This document shows, in pieces, positions 34,234 to 43,443 of a stretch of DNA of 64,000 bases. The translations under genes were made by a program, and so were the position numbers. The stretch lies in assembly GCF_020514235.1 (NCBI RefSeq), contig NZ_VTLB01000006.1, positions 88,189 to 152,188 on the forward strand, written 5' to 3'. Source of the DNA: Synechococcus sp. MU1617 (GTDB taxonomy: Bacteria; Cyanobacteriota; Cyanobacteriia; PCC-6307; Cyanobiaceae). The notes beneath the pieces are model-generated. The model was given only the letters and a program-made list of their open reading frames with translations. It had not been told where the DNA came from and searched no databases. Position 1 is the first letter of the stretch; every line of letters begins with the position of its first letter.

Positions 34234-34593
34234 GTGCCCACCATCCGATTCGAGCAGGAAGGCCAGCAGGTTGGCTGCATCGAGGGCGCGAATCTGCGTA
34301 AGGCTGCACTCGATGCAGGCGTCAATCCCTACAAGAGTCTCAACAACCTCAACAACTGCAGTGGCGTTGGTCAGTGCGGCACGTGTGTGATGGAGGTGGT
34401 TGAAGGGCAAGCCAACTTGTCCCCCCGCAGCGACGTCGAGGAGGTTTATCTGGCAGACCGTCCTGCGAACTTCCGTCTGAGCTGCCGTACCACAGTGTTC
34501 GGTGATGTCACCGTTCGTACCCGTCCCGCTGAAGGTGTGGGCCGCGGCTCCAACAGCCTTGTTGGTGCGATCAAATCCCTGTTCGGCCGCTGA
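34234..34593 (+). CDS. [2Fe-2S] ferredoxin-like protein
   Basis: 119 residues with the plant-type cluster motif: CSGVGQCGTC supplies three Cys (C-x5-C-x2-C) and LSCRT about 30 residues later the fourth. The spacing resembles the PetF-like cyanobacterial ferredoxins of the CnfU/chloroplast-related group more than PetF1. It carries electrons, partner unknown. A ~25-residue C-terminal tail (GVGRGSNSLVGAIKSLFGR) is basic and amphipathic. The GTG at 34234 gives the standard start PTIRFEQEG; an ATG 13 codons upstream also fits. The ArsC-like gene follows 3 bp after the stop. Confidence 0.85.
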   Translation: MPTIRFEQEGQQVGCIEGANLRKAALDAGVNPYKSLNNLNNCSGVGQCGTCVMEVVEGQANLSPRSDVEEVYLADRPANFRLSCRTTVFGDVTVRTRPAEGVGRGSNSLVGAIKSLFGR

Positions 34594-34596
34594 GTC

Positions 34597-34959
34597 TTGG
34601 CCGGAACCCTCCAGGTTTACAGCTACAACCGCTGCAGCACCTGTCGAAAGGCATTGGCCTGGCTTACCGAGCGAGGCATCGCCCATGAGGTGCACGACAT
34701 CACCCTGACTCCACCGTCAAAGGTCATGCTGGCGGCCGCTCACCAATCCCTCGGTGACAGGAAGCTGTTGTTTAACACCAGTGGCCAGAGTTATCGCGCC
34801 ATTGGCGCGGCAGCAGTGAAGGCTCTGACAGATGACCAGGCGATGGATGCCTTAGCTGCAGATGGCAAATTGATCAAACGTCCATTCGTGGAAGTGAATA
34901 GCTCCACGTACTTGACCGGCTTCAAGCCTGATCTTTGGGAGTCGGCACTCCAGGGCTGA
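34597..34959 (+). CDS. ArsC/Spx-family thioredoxin-like protein
   Basis: 120 residues of the ArsC/Spx fold, with the active-site CxxC in YNRCSTCRKALAWL near the N-terminus and KRPFVEVN (containing the cis-Pro) near the end. Arsenate reductases of the Grx-linked type keep only the first Cys plus Arg residues; Spx-type regulators have CxxC, which matches here. Role unclear between arsenate reduction, YffB-like activity and redox regulation. TTG start at 34597, 3 bp after the ferredoxin stop. Its 3' end overlaps the convergent membrane-protein gene by 38 bp. Confidence 0.8.
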   Translation: MAGTLQVYSYNRCSTCRKALAWLTERGIAHEVHDITLTPPSKVMLAAAHQSLGDRKLLFNTSGQSYRAIGAAAVKALTDDQAMDALAADGKLIKRPFVEVNSSTYLTGFKPDLWESALQG

Positions 34960-36427
34960 AGTTCAAGCCATCCAATTCGCTGATCAGGGCGTCCACATCG
35001 CCTTGGTCACGGATCTGCCTGAAGCTCGAGCGTTTGATCTCTTCCAGGAGGGCGACCAGCAGATCCTGGCTGCGGCTCAGTACAGGACCCTGCTCCAGGG
35101 TGTGGGCCAGTTCCTCCCAGAGTCGATCCAAGGTTTCGGATCCAAGGGATTCCAGAACCGGATCACGCTGACCGATGCGGTTTCCTGCTCCCTTGGACAG
35201 GTCGAGCACTGAGGTCACCATGCTTTCGGCCAGCTGGCGGCTGAATTCTGATTCGGCGTTTTGCAGTCCAGGAAGCCGCCGCAGGGCATCCGGCACGACG
35301 TTCTGGTCCAAGCTCTGCTGCACCAGATGGCTGATCACGGCTTGCAGTTGCGGTCGCATGGCTGGGCCAATGCGGGTCAGCAGCAGAGGAAGCCACAACC
35401 GCAGCAGCTCGATCACCTCCCGCTCATCGTTCAAATCACTGCTTTGGTAACTGCAGAGTCCGCGAACCCTCTCTGGCAGCTGTGGTGATCGGATCAATTG
35501 CTGCAGAGCATCGACCACCCTGATGGCGATCACTTCAAACAGCTCCACAGCCAACAGGGCCACCACGCCGCGGCTTATCACGGCACGTAGCGGTTCGAGT
35601 TGCAGTAGGCCGGCTCCGCAAAGCCGCTCTGTGACCGGGATCACCCTGAGCCAGCGCGCAAACGGCAGCAGCAGGGGCAGGTCGATCCAGCGGCGTAACA
35701 GGGCGTCGCGCCAGCGGATCGCCGGGTAGCGCTGTTTCAGACGCAAGGTGCGCAGAAGAATGTCGATCAGAAACAGCAGTTGAAACGGCGTGTCGATGCG
35801 CCAGCTCAAATCGCTGGGCCGGCCGTTCTCATCGATGCTTCGCCAATAGTTGCTTTCCACCAGTGGCAGGACCTTCTGGCTCCAGAACTGACGCTCCTGG
35901 CTCCAGGGGAAGCGTTCCAGATGCTCGGGGCTTAGGAGCAGGTTGGCGGAGTCACGGGCTGATTCCAGGCCGGTGCGGGCGCGGAGTCGGTTCTTGAATT
36001 TTTCAAGCGCGCCGGCTTGGCCTGAACTGATGAACGGGTTGCTGTCCATCAGCGCTGTGGTGAGCGCAGCCTGCTGCTTCAGCAGATCGGTGCTCTCAGC
36101 AGTGTTCGAGCCGTTCTGCTGCAGTGCAAGATCCAGGGCCGTGTAGGCCTTGAGATAAGCCTTGGTGTCGCGATGGGGTTCGATGCCCTTGAGTGGATCC
36201 AGCAGTGGGGTGATGTCTGGGAGCCAGGGCAGGGGAACCACCAGGGGAAGCGATGGCACCGGATAAAGATTGCGTTGCAGCCAGAAATTGCGCAGGGGGA
36301 TGTAAGTGAGGTCGATGGCGACCCAGGTGAGATTGACTGCGGCGATGACAGCAATGGCCTGGTCCCACCGGCGCCAGCTGAGCAGGCCGTGTTGGGGCTT
36401 GAGTGCTTGCCAGCGTGGACGAATCAT
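34922..36427 (-). CDS. large conserved membrane protein, unknown
   Basis: 501 residues. One hydrophobic segment lies near the N-terminus (WDQAIAVIAAVNLTWVAIDLTY), a membrane-like region in the middle (FQLLFLIDILLRTLRL and LPLLLPFARWLRV) and amphipathic helices after it (GVVALLAVELFEVIAIRVVDALQQLI). The C-terminal third is soluble and helical, rich in Leu and Gln. No recognised domain or catalytic motif. It diverges from lepB across about 27 bp, so the two promoters must overlap, and it converges on the ArsC-like gene. Probably a plasma- or thylakoid-membrane protein of cyanobacteria. Confidence 0.7.
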   Translation of the reverse strand: MIRPRWQALKPQHGLLSWRRWDQAIAVIAAVNLTWVAIDLTYIPLRNFWLQRNLYPVPSLPLVVPLPWLPDITPLLDPLKGIEPHRDTKAYLKAYTALDLALQQNGSNTAESTDLLKQQAALTTALMDSNPFISSGQAGALEKFKNRLRARTGLESARDSANLLLSPEHLERFPWSQERQFWSQKVLPLVESNYWRSIDENGRPSDLSWRIDTPFQLLFLIDILLRTLRLKQRYPAIRWRDALLRRWIDLPLLLPFARWLRVIPVTERLCGAGLLQLEPLRAVISRGVVALLAVELFEVIAIRVVDALQQLIRSPQLPERVRGLCSYQSSDLNDEREVIELLRLWLPLLLTRIGPAMRPQLQAVISHLVQQSLDQNVVPDALRRLPGLQNAESEFSRQLAESMVTSVLDLSKGAGNRIGQRDPVLESLGSETLDRLWEELAHTLEQGPVLSRSQDLLVALLEEIKRSSFRQIRDQGDVDALISELDGLNFSPGVPTPKDQA

Positions 36428-36454
36428 TGGGCCTGCAGGTTCCCCCTATCGTGG

Positions 36455-37171
36455 ATGGAAAGATTGAGCCTGCCCACATTGAACGCGGAGAGAGGGCCTT
36501 CCGATGTGAAGGGCAGAGTGAGCGCGATATGGGAGTTCTGGGCCCCATTTCTGTTCACGGTTTCGCTTTATCTCCTGCTTCGGCAGTTCGCCTTTGAAGC
36601 CCGCTATATCCCTTCGGGATCGATGCTGCCGGGTCTTCAGGTCGGCGACAAGTTGATCGTTGAGAAGCTGTCGTACCGCTCACGACCTCCTCAGCGGGGA
36701 GAGATCGTTGTGTTCAATTCTCCCAGTGCCTTCGATCCCGTTTGGAAGTTGGAGGCCGGGCAGCCCAATCCACTCAAGTGCGGCGTTGTCACTTTCCCGG
36801 GCATCAGCTGGGTTGTGGATCGTGTGCTGTTACAGCGCTATCCCGAATGTGAGGCCTGGATCAAACGGGTGGTGGGTGTTCCTGGTGATGTCGTGGAGGT
36901 CAATAGCCTTGGTGCCGTGAGCATCAACGGCACGGCCTTCAATGAGCCTTACGTCACCAACTTCTGCTCCGATCGCGATGGAATGATCGGCTGCAAGGGC
37001 CTGTATGCCGTTGTTCCCGAAGACAACGTTGTTGTTTTGGGCGACAACCGCCGCAACAGCCAGGATGCCCGTCGCTGGCCAGGCGGTCCGTTTTTGCCTG
37101 ACGATCAGATCATTGGGCGTGCCGTTTTTCGCTTCTGGCCTCCTTCGCGCATCGGTCCGCTCAGCAAGTGA
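36455..37171 (+). CDS. lepB: signal peptidase I
   Basis: 238 residues. After a short cytoplasmic start, one membrane helix (WAPFLFTVSLYLLLRQF) leads to the catalytic Ser in YIPSGSMLPGL; the general-base Lys lies in AWIKRVVGVPGDVVEV; and VVLGDNRRNSQDARRWPGG is the conserved box E. It removes Sec and Tat signal peptides, as predicted for several proteins in this window. The ATG at 36455 is preferred because upstream in-frame codons are antisense to the divergent gene. Its last 11 bp overlap the dihydroorotase-like gene. Confidence 0.95.
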   Translation: MERLSLPTLNAERGPSDVKGRVSAIWEFWAPFLFTVSLYLLLRQFAFEARYIPSGSMLPGLQVGDKLIVEKLSYRSRPPQRGEIVVFNSPSAFDPVWKLEAGQPNPLKCGVVTFPGISWVVDRVLLQRYPECEAWIKRVVGVPGDVVEVNSLGAVSINGTAFNEPYVTNFCSDRDGMIGCKGLYAVVPEDNVVVLGDNRRNSQDARRWPGGPFLPDDQIIGRAVFRFWPPSRIGPLSK

Positions 37172-38426
37172 GGCCACAGGCCACAACGCGTCCCTGAAGC
37201 TCCCGGCCCAGCCAGGGGATGTTGGCAGCACGCGGTGCTCCAGGGGTGTGGCTGCTGATGGTCCAGCCTTGATCGGGATCGAACAGCAGCCAGCGCCGGC
37301 TGCCCTGTTCAAGCTGTTCAGAGGGCTGGTCGATCAGCGCCGACGGCCCAAAGCTGAGGGCCTGCCAAAGATCTTCCACGGTCCAGCGTCCAGGCCGCAC
37401 CAGGGCATTCCACAGCGCAGGAAGCACCACATGGTGGCCGCTGAGGCCTGCGGGGCGCTGGTCACCTGGCAACAGCATGTCCTCTGCATCAAGAGGCACA
37501 GCGTGGACAGCTACGGCAGTAATCGTTCGCTGCTGAACGGCCTGGATCAACTGCTGGCGGTCGCCTGGGCCACCGAGAGATGGGCAAACACGCCAGCCCG
37601 GGTTGCTGCTGGCCAGCATGCTGCGGTCGGTCAGAAGATGCCACCAGCTCACGCTGCTTAAGGGGGGTAACTCGCAGCCTGAAAGTTGCTGCACCGCCGC
37701 TGCCGTGGAGAGGTTCATCAGCCGCAGTTGTCGTTCCGGATGGCGTTGATGCAGCAGCAGCAACTGGCTGAGGGGAAGGGTCTCGCTGGTTATCGGATCC
37801 GCTGGCCACCCGGCCCGCAGCGTCTCCACCCCTTCCCGCACCAGACCCTCCCCTTGCAGATCTGGATCCCGGGGTGCCACGAGCACCGGGCATCTCCCCA
37901 TCTCTCCGAGCAGCAATCCCCGCTCCAGCAACGTGGTTGGCACCATGGCGTCATCGTCCGCCAGTCCGATGGCACCGTGTTCGAGAAGATCGCCATGGGG
38001 AGCAAGTTCATCCGCCTTTCCGCCGCGGCTGAAGCCTCCCCAAAGGTGCAGCCGAACCGACGCCGTCTGATCCTGATCGAGACTGAACCCCTGGAGCCGC
38101 TCCGGACAATCGCGCCAGCTGCTGCTGCGGGGAAGCAGGGCAATCTGTCCATAGCCCCCTGCTGCGGCACAGTGCCGCAGGCTCACGGCTGTTTCTTGAT
38201 CCCCACTGAAGGGGGTCTCAAGGATGGAATGGGGATCAACCAGGCAGGGGGCGACCAGTTGATCCGGTGCTGGACTGGCCTTGATGCCCAGGTCGAGGGC
38301 CTGCTGCCGGGCCTGGTCGTCAAAGCCGACGAGAACCCCTTGGTGGATCAGGACTGCACCGCGCTGAACCGAATGTCCGGGGCCACGCAGGATGCGCACC
38401 GGATCCAGCAGCAAGGTGTCGTTCAT
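37161..38426 (-). CDS. dihydroorotase-like protein lacking the metal-binding HxH
   Basis: 421 residues of the amidohydrolase superfamily with dihydroorotase-like order. Where active enzymes have D-x-H-x-H-L-R this protein reads D64-P-H66-S-I68-L-E, so the second His is lost. The late segment reads AVHAVPLDAEDMLLPGDQRPAGLSG, where active enzymes have the Asp in ATDHAPH. It is therefore probably not a catalyst and may be a structural partner, like the inactive PyrX partners of aspartate transcarbamoylase in some bacteria. The ATG at 38426 leaves 4 bp to the upstream phosphatase gene, implying an operon. An active pyrC should exist elsewhere. Confidence 0.8.
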   Translation of the reverse strand: MNDTLLLDPVRILRGPGHSVQRGAVLIHQGVLVGFDDQARQQALDLGIKASPAPDQLVAPCLVDPHSILETPFSGDQETAVSLRHCAAAGGYGQIALLPRSSSWRDCPERLQGFSLDQDQTASVRLHLWGGFSRGGKADELAPHGDLLEHGAIGLADDDAMVPTTLLERGLLLGEMGRCPVLVAPRDPDLQGEGLVREGVETLRAGWPADPITSETLPLSQLLLLHQRHPERQLRLMNLSTAAAVQQLSGCELPPLSSVSWWHLLTDRSMLASSNPGWRVCPSLGGPGDRQQLIQAVQQRTITAVAVHAVPLDAEDMLLPGDQRPAGLSGHHVVLPALWNALVRPGRWTVEDLWQALSFGPSALIDQPSEQLEQGSRRWLLFDPDQGWTISSHTPGAPRAANIPWLGRELQGRVVACGLTC

Positions 38427-38430
38427 GACG

Positions 38431-39759
38431 TCAAAGAGCGCCTGCTGCCGTTCGGTCAATCACGCTTCCGAAATGGGAGGTGAGGTTGAGGCAGGTCACC
38501 ACTGCAGGCTGGCCTGGATCAGCGGCAATGTCGACCACCGTGACGCCACCGTTGCCCTGTTTGACGGCCCAGATGTCGGCCGGGGTCAGCCCCAACAGAT
38601 CGCAGAGGATCGTTTTGTTGACGGCGTCGTGGGCCACCACCAGCACCGTTTCCTCAGGCTTCAGCTCGCCAGCGATCTCTCCCCAGCTCCGGACGGAACG
38701 GGCCCACACGTCCTGGATGGTTTCCCCCTCAGGCATCTGCACGGTTTCCGGAGCCCGTTTCCAGGTGTCCAGCAGCTCCGACCAGCCATCTCTGATCTCG
38801 GATTCGAGCTTGCCTTCCCAGAGACCGTGTCCGATCTCCACCAGTCCGTCGATCTGAGTCAGGGGCACATCGGGATGCGCCTCGAGAATGATCTGGGCCG
38901 TTTCGGTTGGGCGCGAAAGAGTGCTGCTCCAGGCCCGATCGATGGGGATGTCTTTGAGGAAATCGCGGGCGGCCGCGGCTTGACGGCGACCGTTCTCATT
39001 GAGCGGAATATCGATCTGTCCCTGGAAGCGCCCGGCTTTGTTCCAGTCGGTCTCGCCGTGTCGCACCAAAATCAGCCTGGCGTTTTTGCCCTTCTCCGGC
39101 AGGGGTTGCAGATGTGTGGTGCTGTTCAAGCATTCGATCTGCACCTGGGGGCCGTTCTCTCCCGGCCGGAGATTGAAGATGGAAAGGGAGGTGTTGTCGA
39201 CGCGGAGACGACGGAAGCCGTGGTCGGGTTCCCCCAGCAACACCAGCATCAGGCAGCGCAGGATGGCGTTGTGGGCCACCACCAGCACCGTGTCGTTGCC
39301 GTTGGCGGGGTGGCGCTCCAACAGGTTGCTGATGAAGCCCCGCGCCTGTTCCATCAGTTCAGGCAGTGGTTTGTAGCTCGAACCATCACGACGCTGGAGC
39401 TCCAGCTCCATGGGCCGCTGCTTCCAGATCTTGTAGGCCTCCGTTGAGCCTTGCTTTAGCTCGTCGATGGTCTGGCCGGACCAGGGCTCCAGATCCACTT
39501 CCAGCAGTCCGTCGTCAAAGACGGGACCCGGTGTCTGCCCGCCTTTGGCCTCCAGCAGGCTCGCAGTGGTTGCGGCCGCCCTCTGCAAGGGAGAGCTGTA
39601 GATGGCCTGGATGCTCACGTCCTGGAGCGAGCGGCCCAGGGCCCTGGCCTGTTCATGCCCCTCCTCGCTGAGGTTCGAGAGATCATCGCGGCCCTGGATG
39701 CGCCGTTCCTTGTTGAAACTGCTGAGACCGTGGCGGACCAGAAGAAGACGAAGGGGCAC
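38431..39759 (-). CDS. two-domain histidine phosphatase (phosphoglycerate-mutase-like)
   Basis: 442 residues made of two tandem histidine-phosphatase domains. Each keeps the phospho-His motif (LLVRHGLSSFN near residue 6; LVRHGETDWN near residue 230) and the second catalytic His (VLVVAHNAILR; VLVVAHDAVNK). The order suggests an old internal duplication. Possible substrates are phosphoserine, carboxyarabinitol 1-phosphate or other sugar phosphates; eye inspection cannot choose. GTG start at 39759. The dihydroorotase-like gene begins 4 bp after its stop. Confidence 0.9.
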   Translation of the reverse strand: MPLRLLLVRHGLSSFNKERRIQGRDDLSNLSEEGHEQARALGRSLQDVSIQAIYSSPLQRAAATTASLLEAKGGQTPGPVFDDGLLEVDLEPWSGQTIDELKQGSTEAYKIWKQRPMELELQRRDGSSYKPLPELMEQARGFISNLLERHPANGNDTVLVVAHNAILRCLMLVLLGEPDHGFRRLRVDNTSLSIFNLRPGENGPQVQIECLNSTTHLQPLPEKGKNARLILVRHGETDWNKAGRFQGQIDIPLNENGRRQAAAARDFLKDIPIDRAWSSTLSRPTETAQIILEAHPDVPLTQIDGLVEIGHGLWEGKLESEIRDGWSELLDTWKRAPETVQMPEGETIQDVWARSVRSWGEIAGELKPEETVLVVAHDAVNKTILCDLLGLTPADIWAVKQGNGGVTVVDIAADPGQPAVVTCLNLTSHFGSVIDRTAAGAL

Positions 39760-39835
39760 GGTTCAGCGTCAGGGCGCGGCCATCGTATGGAAGCGGCCTT
39801 TCGGGGGGACAATCGTGGGCAGTTGACGCCCGCTG

Positions 39836-41098
39836 GTGCCCAGTTCCCCACAACCGGTTTCCCCGCACTGGAAGGGACTTCTGGCGGCCTTGTCCCTCGC
39901 TTTGGCTGGTTTTATCTGGTTATCGGGCTTGATTGACAGCCTTTCGCGACCTTCGGTGGCACCTGCCCTGAGCCTTCAGCAGCAGGAGTTGACGCTTCTT
40001 GCTGAACCAGCGGTGCCGCCCCCGTTGCGGGATGCCCTCCTGGGGGAGTCGCCGCGGGATGCCCTGCTCAAGGCCCTGGAGGGAATCAGCTCAGAGGAGC
40101 GGAATGAGCGGCAACAACAGATGCTCCTGTTGTTGCAGGGCCAAGGTTCCGCATCAGCGGACCTTGCACGCGGCGCCGATGATCCTTTGTTCCAGCAGCT
40201 GCATTGCGAAGCGGGCACCTCTGATCCCACGCTCTGCATCGATGCTGCAGCCGCGGGGAAAGCGGCGTTCCGTTTGGCCCTCAGCACGGTGCTGCCCCTG
40301 GTGACGGCCCTGCTCGGGGGCCTGCTGCTGTTTGGTCAGGCCTGGCGTTGGCTGCGAGGCCGGCTGATGGCCTGGCCCGATGTTCAGGGGCCGGCGCTGA
40401 CCCTGGTCGACATGGCGCTGCTGGTGGCGGGTGGCTTCGTGGTGATCAGTGCTGTTGGCGTTCCGCTGGTGGCGTTCCCGTTGGTGGGTGCACTGACGGC
40501 GGGGCTTGGCAGCCCTCGTCGCGAAGCCGTCAGCGTGGTGATCAACTACGCCGTGATGGCCTTGCCGAGCCTGCTGATCCTTTGGCGGCAAGTGCGTTCG
40601 CTGCCCAAGGAGAGGGCACCGCTGGGGGGATGGATGCAGTGGCGCGTGCGTCCGCTGCTCTCAGCTCTGCGCGATGCGCTGGCGGGCTGGTTGATGGTGA
40701 CCCCGGTGGTGATGCTCACGGGGTGGTTGCTCGTGCGCCTGGTGGGGGATCCCGGGGGCAGCAATCCGCTGTTGGAGTTGGTGCTGGGCAGCCGTGATCC
40801 GCTTGCGCTGGCCTTGCTTGCTCTCACTGCGGTTGTGCTGGCGCCGCTGTTTGAGGAGACGATTTTCCGCGGTGCCTTGCTGCCGGTGTTGGCGACCCGG
40901 CTCGGTCCCCTCCCGGGGGTCCTGCTCAGTGGCCTGTTGTTTGCCATGGCCCACATCAGTGTTGGCGAGTTGGCACCGCTCACTGTGTTGGGAGTTGGGC
41001 TTGGCTTAGTGCGGCTCCGTAGCGGACGCCTGTGGCCCTCGGTGCTGATGCATGGGCTGTGGAACGCCGTGACTTTCCTGAATCTGCTGCTGCTCTGA
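39836..41098 (+). CDS. CPBP-family membrane protease (CAAX-like)
   Basis: 420 residues with about eight membrane helices. The Abi/CPBP motifs are present in the C-terminal third: FEETIFRG (glutamates plus Arg), FAMAHIS (catalytic His) and HGLWNAVTF (His and Asn). Residues 45-140 form a soluble extracytoplasmic region with two Cys (LHCEAGTSDPTLCID) that may form a disulfide. The family processes CAAX-like or other membrane proteins; the target is unknown. The start is GTG at 39836, divergent from the phosphatase gene (76 bp). The FtsL-like gene follows 3 bp after the stop. Confidence 0.9.
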   Translation: MPSSPQPVSPHWKGLLAALSLALAGFIWLSGLIDSLSRPSVAPALSLQQQELTLLAEPAVPPPLRDALLGESPRDALLKALEGISSEERNERQQQMLLLLQGQGSASADLARGADDPLFQQLHCEAGTSDPTLCIDAAAAGKAAFRLALSTVLPLVTALLGGLLLFGQAWRWLRGRLMAWPDVQGPALTLVDMALLVAGGFVVISAVGVPLVAFPLVGALTAGLGSPRREAVSVVINYAVMALPSLLILWRQVRSLPKERAPLGGWMQWRVRPLLSALRDALAGWLMVTPVVMLTGWLLVRLVGDPGGSNPLLELVLGSRDPLALALLALTAVVLAPLFEETIFRGALLPVLATRLGPLPGVLLSGLLFAMAHISVGELAPLTVLGVGLGLVRLRSGRLWPSVLMHGLWNAVTFLNLLLL

Positions 41099-41101
41099 GC
41101 C

Positions 41102-41590
41102 TTGCCCCGCCTATCTGCAGGTGGTTCACTGGCCTATTCGCCTGTGATCCCGGTGGTTGCCGCTCCGGAACAGCGTGCATCGACCACGGCTTTCGAGCTG
41201 ATTCAAGGGTCACTGTCCTCCGGACGCATTGCACGACGCTCCCCTCTCCTTGGGGGGCTCCATCGCCTGATGGACGGCACGCTGCTGGGGTTGATTGCGG
41301 CGGTTGCGGTTCTGGCTGCTCTCACGCTGCACTGGCAGCATCGCTGGACTGTGGCCTTTCACCTGCTGGAGGCAACACGCACCCAGGCACACCGCTTGAC
41401 GGAATCAACCGCTGTGATGGAACAGCATCTGTTGCAGCGTTCTCAGCAGCCCAACCGCCTGGTGCCAACGCAAGTGGCCAATCTGGTGCATCTCGATCGC
41501 CCCGATCTGGGTTCTTTGCAAGTGTCCGCGTCCTCTCCCATGGCATCGCTCCAGGCCCTGGGGAATCAGCCCATTAGGGCGGGGTACTGA
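41102..41590 (+). CDS. FtsL-like single-pass division protein (candidate)
   Basis: 162 residues: a cytoplasmic N-terminus of about 60 residues, one membrane helix (LLGLIAAVAVLAALTL), and a periplasmic helical segment (WTVAFHLLEATRTQAHRLTESTAVMEQHLL) with a heptad pattern, as expected for FtsL. It sits immediately 5' of ftsI, overlapping it by one base (TGATG), which is the usual place for ftsL. FtsL sequences are poorly conserved, so the identity rests on size, topology and position. The start is TTG at 41102, 3 bp after the upstream stop, or GTG at 41144. Confidence 0.6.
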   Translation: MPRLSAGGSLAYSPVIPVVAAPEQRASTTAFELIQGSLSSGRIARRSPLLGGLHRLMDGTLLGLIAAVAVLAALTLHWQHRWTVAFHLLEATRTQAHRLTESTAVMEQHLLQRSQQPNRLVPTQVANLVHLDRPDLGSLQVSASSPMASLQALGNQPIRAGY

Positions 41591-43395
41591 TGACGCGGCT
41601 GTCCGGGCATCGACCCGTCCGTTCGCGGCGTTCCCGCGCGCGGGTCGTTCCTCTGACCCAAGTTCCCCCAAAGCGGCTTTGGATCATTTTCTTGATCCTG
41701 GCGGCAGGCCTGATGGGGTTGGTGGGCCGCATGGCCTGGTTGCAGTTGGTGCAAGCCCCCGACCTGGAGCAGCGTGCCCGTCAGCTGCAAACGCAGCGCA
41801 CCCAACCCTTGGGACAACGGCGTCCGATTGTCGATCGCACCGGCCGCCTGGTCGCGATGGATGAAAAGCGGTTCCGGCTCTGGGCCCATCCCCGTTACTT
41901 CAACATGCCGGGAGATGCCCCAAATCTCGTCCGTCCTGCCAAGGATGTAGCGGAGGTGTTGGCCGATCCCTTGGCTCGTCCCGTGCCTGCGCTTCTGAAG
42001 GCCATGGGAACCCAGGCCTCGGGGATCAAATTGGCTGAGGAGCTGGATCCGGAGACGGCCGATCGCATCCGTGCCCTTGGAATCAGCGGCCTGGATCTGG
42101 AGGCCTATCCCCAGCGGGTGTATCCCCAGGCGTCGTTGTTTGCCAACGTTGTGGGCTTTCTCAATGCGGAGCGGCAACCTCAAGCGGGTCTTGAGCAGAG
42201 CCGTGATGGTGATCTAGCTCGCCATGAGCAAACCCGATACCTCCGCCGCGGCGCTGATGGCACGCCATTGCCGGCCAACCTCGCCCCGGGTGCTTTCTAT
42301 GGCGATGATTTGCGCCTGCAGCTGACGCTGGATTCGAGGCTCCAGCAGGTGGCACTCAAAGCTCTCGCTGAGCAGGTTGCCAAGTGGAAAGCCCAGAAGG
42401 GTGCCGCGATCGTGATGGATGCCACCAACGGTGAGCTGTTGGTGCTGGCATCGACACCCACCTATGACCCCAACCGCTACTGGGATTTCCCCACCGGGCG
42501 GTTTCGGGAATGGTCCGTTCAGGATCTCTATGAACCGGGGTCGACGTTCAAGCCGATCAATCTGGCTCTGGCACTTCAGGACGGCGCAATTCAGGCGACG
42601 GATCGGGTGAATGACGTGGGCAAGCTGATGATCGGTGGTTGGCCGATCAACAACCACGACAAAAAAGCTCATGGTTTGGTGGATTTCGCCACCGTCCTGC
42701 AGGTGTCAAGCAACGTCGGCATGGTCCAAGCCATGCGCCGTCTTGACGACGATGCCTACTGGAACTGGATGGAGCGTCTTGGCATCAATCAGCGTCCCGA
42801 CACCGACCTCCCCGGAGCGGTGGCCGGACAGCTCAAGAGCAAGAAGCAGTTCACCAGTCAGCCGATCGAGCCGGCGACGACGGCCTTTGGTCAGGGGTTT
42901 TCGCTGACGCCGCTCAAGCTGGTGCAGCTTCACGGGATGCTGGCCAACGGTGGCAAGTTGATCAGTCCCCACATCACCCGTGGCTTCCGCTCGGGTGATG
43001 CCTTGGCTCCGGCGGCGGCACCCAGTGGTCAGCCGTTGCTGAACCCGGAGGTCACGCGCACGGTGCTTCAGTGGATGGAATCTGTGGTGGATCAGGGCAG
43101 TGGCAAGGGTGTGAAAACGCCCGGCTACCGAATTGGTGGCAAAACGGGAACAGCGCAGAAGGCCCTGAATGGGATCTATCTGCCAGGAGCCAAGATCTGC
43201 AGCTTTGTAGCGACCTTGCCGATTGAGGATCCCCGTTACGTGGTGTTTGTGGTGGTGGATGAGCCCCAAGGTGAACACGCTTATGGCTCCACCGTGGCCG
43301 TTCCTGTCGCCAAGCAGATCATTGATGCCTTGCTGGTTGTTGAGCGCATTGCTCCCTCAAAACCTGCTGAATTGAACAAGCTTTTGAACAGCTGA
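41590..43395 (+). CDS. ftsI: division transpeptidase FtsI (class B PBP3)
   Basis: 601 residues. A short cytoplasmic part and a membrane helix (LWIIFLILAAGLMGLVG) are followed by the pedestal region (RPIVDRTGRLVA) and the transpeptidase domain. Active-site motifs are S318-T-F-K321, S373-S-N375 and K518-T-G-T. It crosslinks septal peptidoglycan and is the target of beta-lactams. Its ATG shares a base with the FtsL-like gene stop, so the two are probably co-translated. No PASTA domain is present. Confidence 0.95.
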   Translation: MTRLSGHRPVRSRRSRARVVPLTQVPPKRLWIIFLILAAGLMGLVGRMAWLQLVQAPDLEQRARQLQTQRTQPLGQRRPIVDRTGRLVAMDEKRFRLWAHPRYFNMPGDAPNLVRPAKDVAEVLADPLARPVPALLKAMGTQASGIKLAEELDPETADRIRALGISGLDLEAYPQRVYPQASLFANVVGFLNAERQPQAGLEQSRDGDLARHEQTRYLRRGADGTPLPANLAPGAFYGDDLRLQLTLDSRLQQVALKALAEQVAKWKAQKGAAIVMDATNGELLVLASTPTYDPNRYWDFPTGRFREWSVQDLYEPGSTFKPINLALALQDGAIQATDRVNDVGKLMIGGWPINNHDKKAHGLVDFATVLQVSSNVGMVQAMRRLDDDAYWNWMERLGINQRPDTDLPGAVAGQLKSKKQFTSQPIEPATTAFGQGFSLTPLKLVQLHGMLANGGKLISPHITRGFRSGDALAPAAAPSGQPLLNPEVTRTVLQWMESVVDQGSGKGVKTPGYRIGGKTGTAQKALNGIYLPGAKICSFVATLPIEDPRYVVFVVVDEPQGEHAYGSTVAVPVAKQIIDALLVVERIAPSKPAELNKLLNS

Positions 43396-43443
43396 CGCAT
43401 CAAAAAGCGTCGCTACGTTACGGGTATTGAGCCGTCGTACATC

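Noticed and set aside
43394..43411. Possible terminator GACGC...GCGTC between ftsI and the transaldolase
   Set aside because: Five-base stem with no T-run after it; too weak to call.
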